From Oscillospiraceae bacterium (GTDB lineage Bacteria > Bacillota > Clostridia > Oscillospirales > Ruminococcaceae), in contig CAAEOA010000150.1 in assembly GCA_900757485.1 (NCBI GenBank), positions 1 to 5,771 on the forward strand: a stretch of DNA of 5,771 nucleotides, in the 5' to 3' direction. Positions 4,178-5,771 of this stretch are shown here, one piece after another. Made by a program: the position numbers and the translations under genes. Position 1 is the first letter of the stretch, and each line of letters begins with the position of its first letter. Below the pieces are notes generated by a model. The model was not told the origin of the DNA. It made no database searches and saw nothing but the letters and a program-made list of their open reading frames with translations.

Positions 4178-5771
4178 TCACTCTTTTTCCGCCGTTTTCT
4201 TAGCGCTGCTGCCCTTACGCATGAATATAAACAACACCGTAAGCACGGAGAACAGGCCGCCGCATACGATAAGTGCTATACTCCACCAGGGAACCGACTT
4301 ATATTCTGTTATCTTCTGCCCTTTAGTTATTACTTCCTTTCCCCCCGTTGCATCCCCTTCAGCTTCGTTTTGCCAAAATCCGTCAGAGTTGCTTACCGCT
4401 TGAGAAGATTCGTCAGGGCTGCTTATCGATTCTTCGTTTTCCTCTTCAAAGTCGATGTATGTATCATCGGGATATATATCCTCGCTTCCGACATCGTCTG
4501 GTTTAACATAGTATGCTGTTTGTGTATCGGCAGGTATCTCCTCAAACACAATGTTTGAAATCAATCCTTTCATAAGTCTTGAATGTATGCCGAGACGATT
4601 AGGTACTTCCGGATTGTCTGCAATTGTTTCGGGCAGAACAAATTCACCTATGCGCCGCCATTCGTCTGTTGCGGACGGGCTAGAATTTAGCCTGTAATAC
4701 ATCCTGCAAGTTGCCCCTGCTGCGCCGCCCTGCGCATTCGGATAGTACTCAAAGCGCAGCCGAAATCGGTTATTCAATACAGGTGCACTTTCTGCAATGA
4801 TTCTCGGATAAAGTGTATCATCCTTATACCCGAAATCGTCTATCAGTTTACCGTCTTTGAAGCCCGCTCCGTCAATCGTAGAAGCGCCTCTGTCAAGATA
4901 TATGCCATACCAGTTGCTTTCATTTTCATAAAACGGAATGATGCCAATTGCGCCTCCCGTTTTAACCGAGCAGTCAAATTCCAAGGAAAAGCATTTTTCT
5001 GTTAAGTCGGCAATCTGTTTTGAAATCATTCTTGTGTCCCATGCGCCGGAGCCGTCGATGGTCATAATCCCTGTGTCATCACTGAAACACGCACTACCGA
5101 TCGTTTCATCGTTTTCGGTGCAGTATCCCCAATTTACGGAATACGTTCCTTTTCCCGGAGCTATCGGCTCTGTAAATTCCTCAACGGTGATGTTGCTGAC
5201 CGTTCCTGTTCCGAGCACCAACTGTATCGCCAGCTTGTTGGCTTTGTCAGGATCATCGACGTAGTTTGTCGGAAAGTCGTAGCGCCCTATACGAACAAAT
5301 TTGGTTGCTCCCTCGGGCTTAGAATAAAATCTCACATATCCACCTGCCAACGTCCCGCCAGAACCGTTACGAAATTCAAAACGTACTCGGTTGTTTGTCT
5401 TAGCCACCTGCCCGTTGACAACATTTGGATTTTTTTGACCCGCTGGCTCCCGATAATAGAAATTATCGATTGCCGTGTTGTTGCTGTAGCAGATCCCGTC
5501 CAATGTAGAGCTTTTCGCTCCCGCCTCCATGCCTACACCCACAAAGTTTTCCGCATCCTCAAAGGAGGGGTAAACAGTGAGTATTCCGCCGGTGATATTC
5601 AGATCAAATTCCACGGCGAGATCTTTTCCCTGAGTATTCTCCATGGAAAGGTAAACCATTCTTGCGTTCCATGCCGAGGTTTTGTTCGGAAAGGTTATTG
5701 TGTCAGTATCAGCATCATATAATGCGTTTCCCGCCGCCTGTTCCGTATCACTCAAGTGCTGCCACGCTGCG
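4178..5771 (-). CDS. Membrane-anchored extracellular protein with two tandem repeats of an unrecognised beta-rich domain (5' end outside window)
   Basis: I do not recognise a named family. The frame is open to the window edge, so the true start and any signal peptide lie beyond 5771; TTG at 5755 is only the first possible start codon in view. Numbering from it, two copies of one domain follow each other with a period of about 210 residues. Matching landmarks are AWNAR (28) and AWDTR (238), LAVEFDLNITGG and FSLEFDCSVKTGG, STLDG and STIDG, NNRVRFEF and NNRFRLRFEY, VRIGRYDFP and RRIGEFVLP, and VSNITVEEF and ISNIVFEEI. The alternating hydrophobic pattern suggests a jelly-roll or concanavalin-like fold as in LamG modules, possibly for glycan binding. 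Residues 412-470 are an acidic, Ser-rich linker. Residues 490-512 form a membrane helix, followed by a basic Lys-rich tail, so the bulk should face outward with the C-terminus in the cytoplasm. No LPXTG sorting signal is seen. Function is unknown. Confidence 0.8.
   Translation of the reverse strand, partial: AAWQHLSDTEQAAGNALYDADTDTITFPNKTSAWNARMVYLSMENTQGKDLAVEFDLNITGGILTVYPSFEDAENFVGVGMEAGAKSSTLDGICYSNNTAIDNFYYREPAGQKNPNVVNGQVAKTNNRVRFEFRNGSGGTLAGGYVRFYSKPEGATKFVRIGRYDFPTNYVDDPDKANKLAIQLVLGTGTVSNITVEEFTEPIAPGKGTYSVNWGYCTENDETIGSACFSDDTGIMTIDGSGAWDTRMISKQIADLTEKCFSLEFDCSVKTGGAIGIIPFYENESNWYGIYLDRGASTIDGAGFKDGKLIDDFGYKDDTLYPRIIAESAPVLNNRFRLRFEYYPNAQGGAAGATCRMYYRLNSSPSATDEWRRIGEFVLPETIADNPEVPNRLGIHSRLMKGLISNIVFEEIPADTQTAYYVKPDDVGSEDIYPDDTYIDFEEENEESISSPDESSQAVSNSDGFWQNEAEGDATGGKEVITKGQKITEYKSVPWWSIALIVCGGLFSVLTVLFIFMRKGSSAKKTAEKE

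Noticed and set aside
3911..4558. 215-codon plus-strand frame across the intergenic region
   Set aside because: No ribosome binding site before the ATG. About two thirds of the frame is antisense to the well-supported surface-protein gene, and it crosses the strong hairpin and terminator.
1..5771. CRISPR array, tRNA, rRNA, insertion sequence or phage genes
   Set aside because: No regularly spaced direct repeats, cloverleaf, rRNA-like sequence, transposase, integrase or target-site duplication was found by reading both strands.

Overview
The window looks like chromosome from a low-to-moderate GC Gram-positive anaerobe, probably a gut Clostridia (Oscillospiraceae or Lachnospiraceae type). This rests on strong AGGAG-type ribosome binding sites, AT-rich promoters with recognisable -35/-10 boxes, a LacI-family regulator next to sugar isomerase/epimerase genes, and a membrane-anchored surface protein with no outer-membrane features. 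It is an inference; no rRNA or other marker gene is present.

Layout: all convincing genes are on the minus strand, so transcription runs right to left. At the right edge (4178-5771) is the C-terminal part of a large surface protein, cut by the window end. It has two tandem copies of a domain of about 210 residues, an acidic Ser-rich linker, one membrane helix and a short basic tail. A stretch without a convincing gene follows (3800-4177). It holds a very stable 19-bp hairpin and a terminator-like hairpin that reads on the plus strand. Next is a LacI-family repressor gene (2664-3694) with its own promoter and operator, then an L-fucose/L-arabinose isomerase-like gene (1189-2585), then a D-tagatose/D-psicose 3-epimerase-like sugar epimerase gene (271-1155). 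A gene-free tail (1-270) carries a perfect 12-bp inverted repeat and a long hairpin that can terminate the operon.

Regulation: the same 16 bases, inside an 18-bp near-palindrome with a central CpG, occur just downstream of the lacI -10 box and again between lacI and the isomerase gene. This is the arrangement expected of a local LacI-type repressor that controls both itself and the catabolic genes. The isomerase and epimerase would together interconvert an aldose, a ketose and its C3 epimer. No kinase, aldolase or transporter is visible, so the substrate is not determined.

The lacI gene needs one single-base correction and the isomerase gene three. Two of these clearly, and a third possibly, are one-base losses in homopolymer runs. 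Once corrected, both genes have normal family length (343 and 465 residues), intact motifs and good ribosome binding sites. Assembly or sequencing indels are therefore at least as likely as real gene decay. I see no CRISPR array, tRNA, rRNA, transposase or integrase. I did not find a clearly new multi-gene system; the least explained parts are the duplicated-domain surface protein and the structured stretch at 3800-4177.
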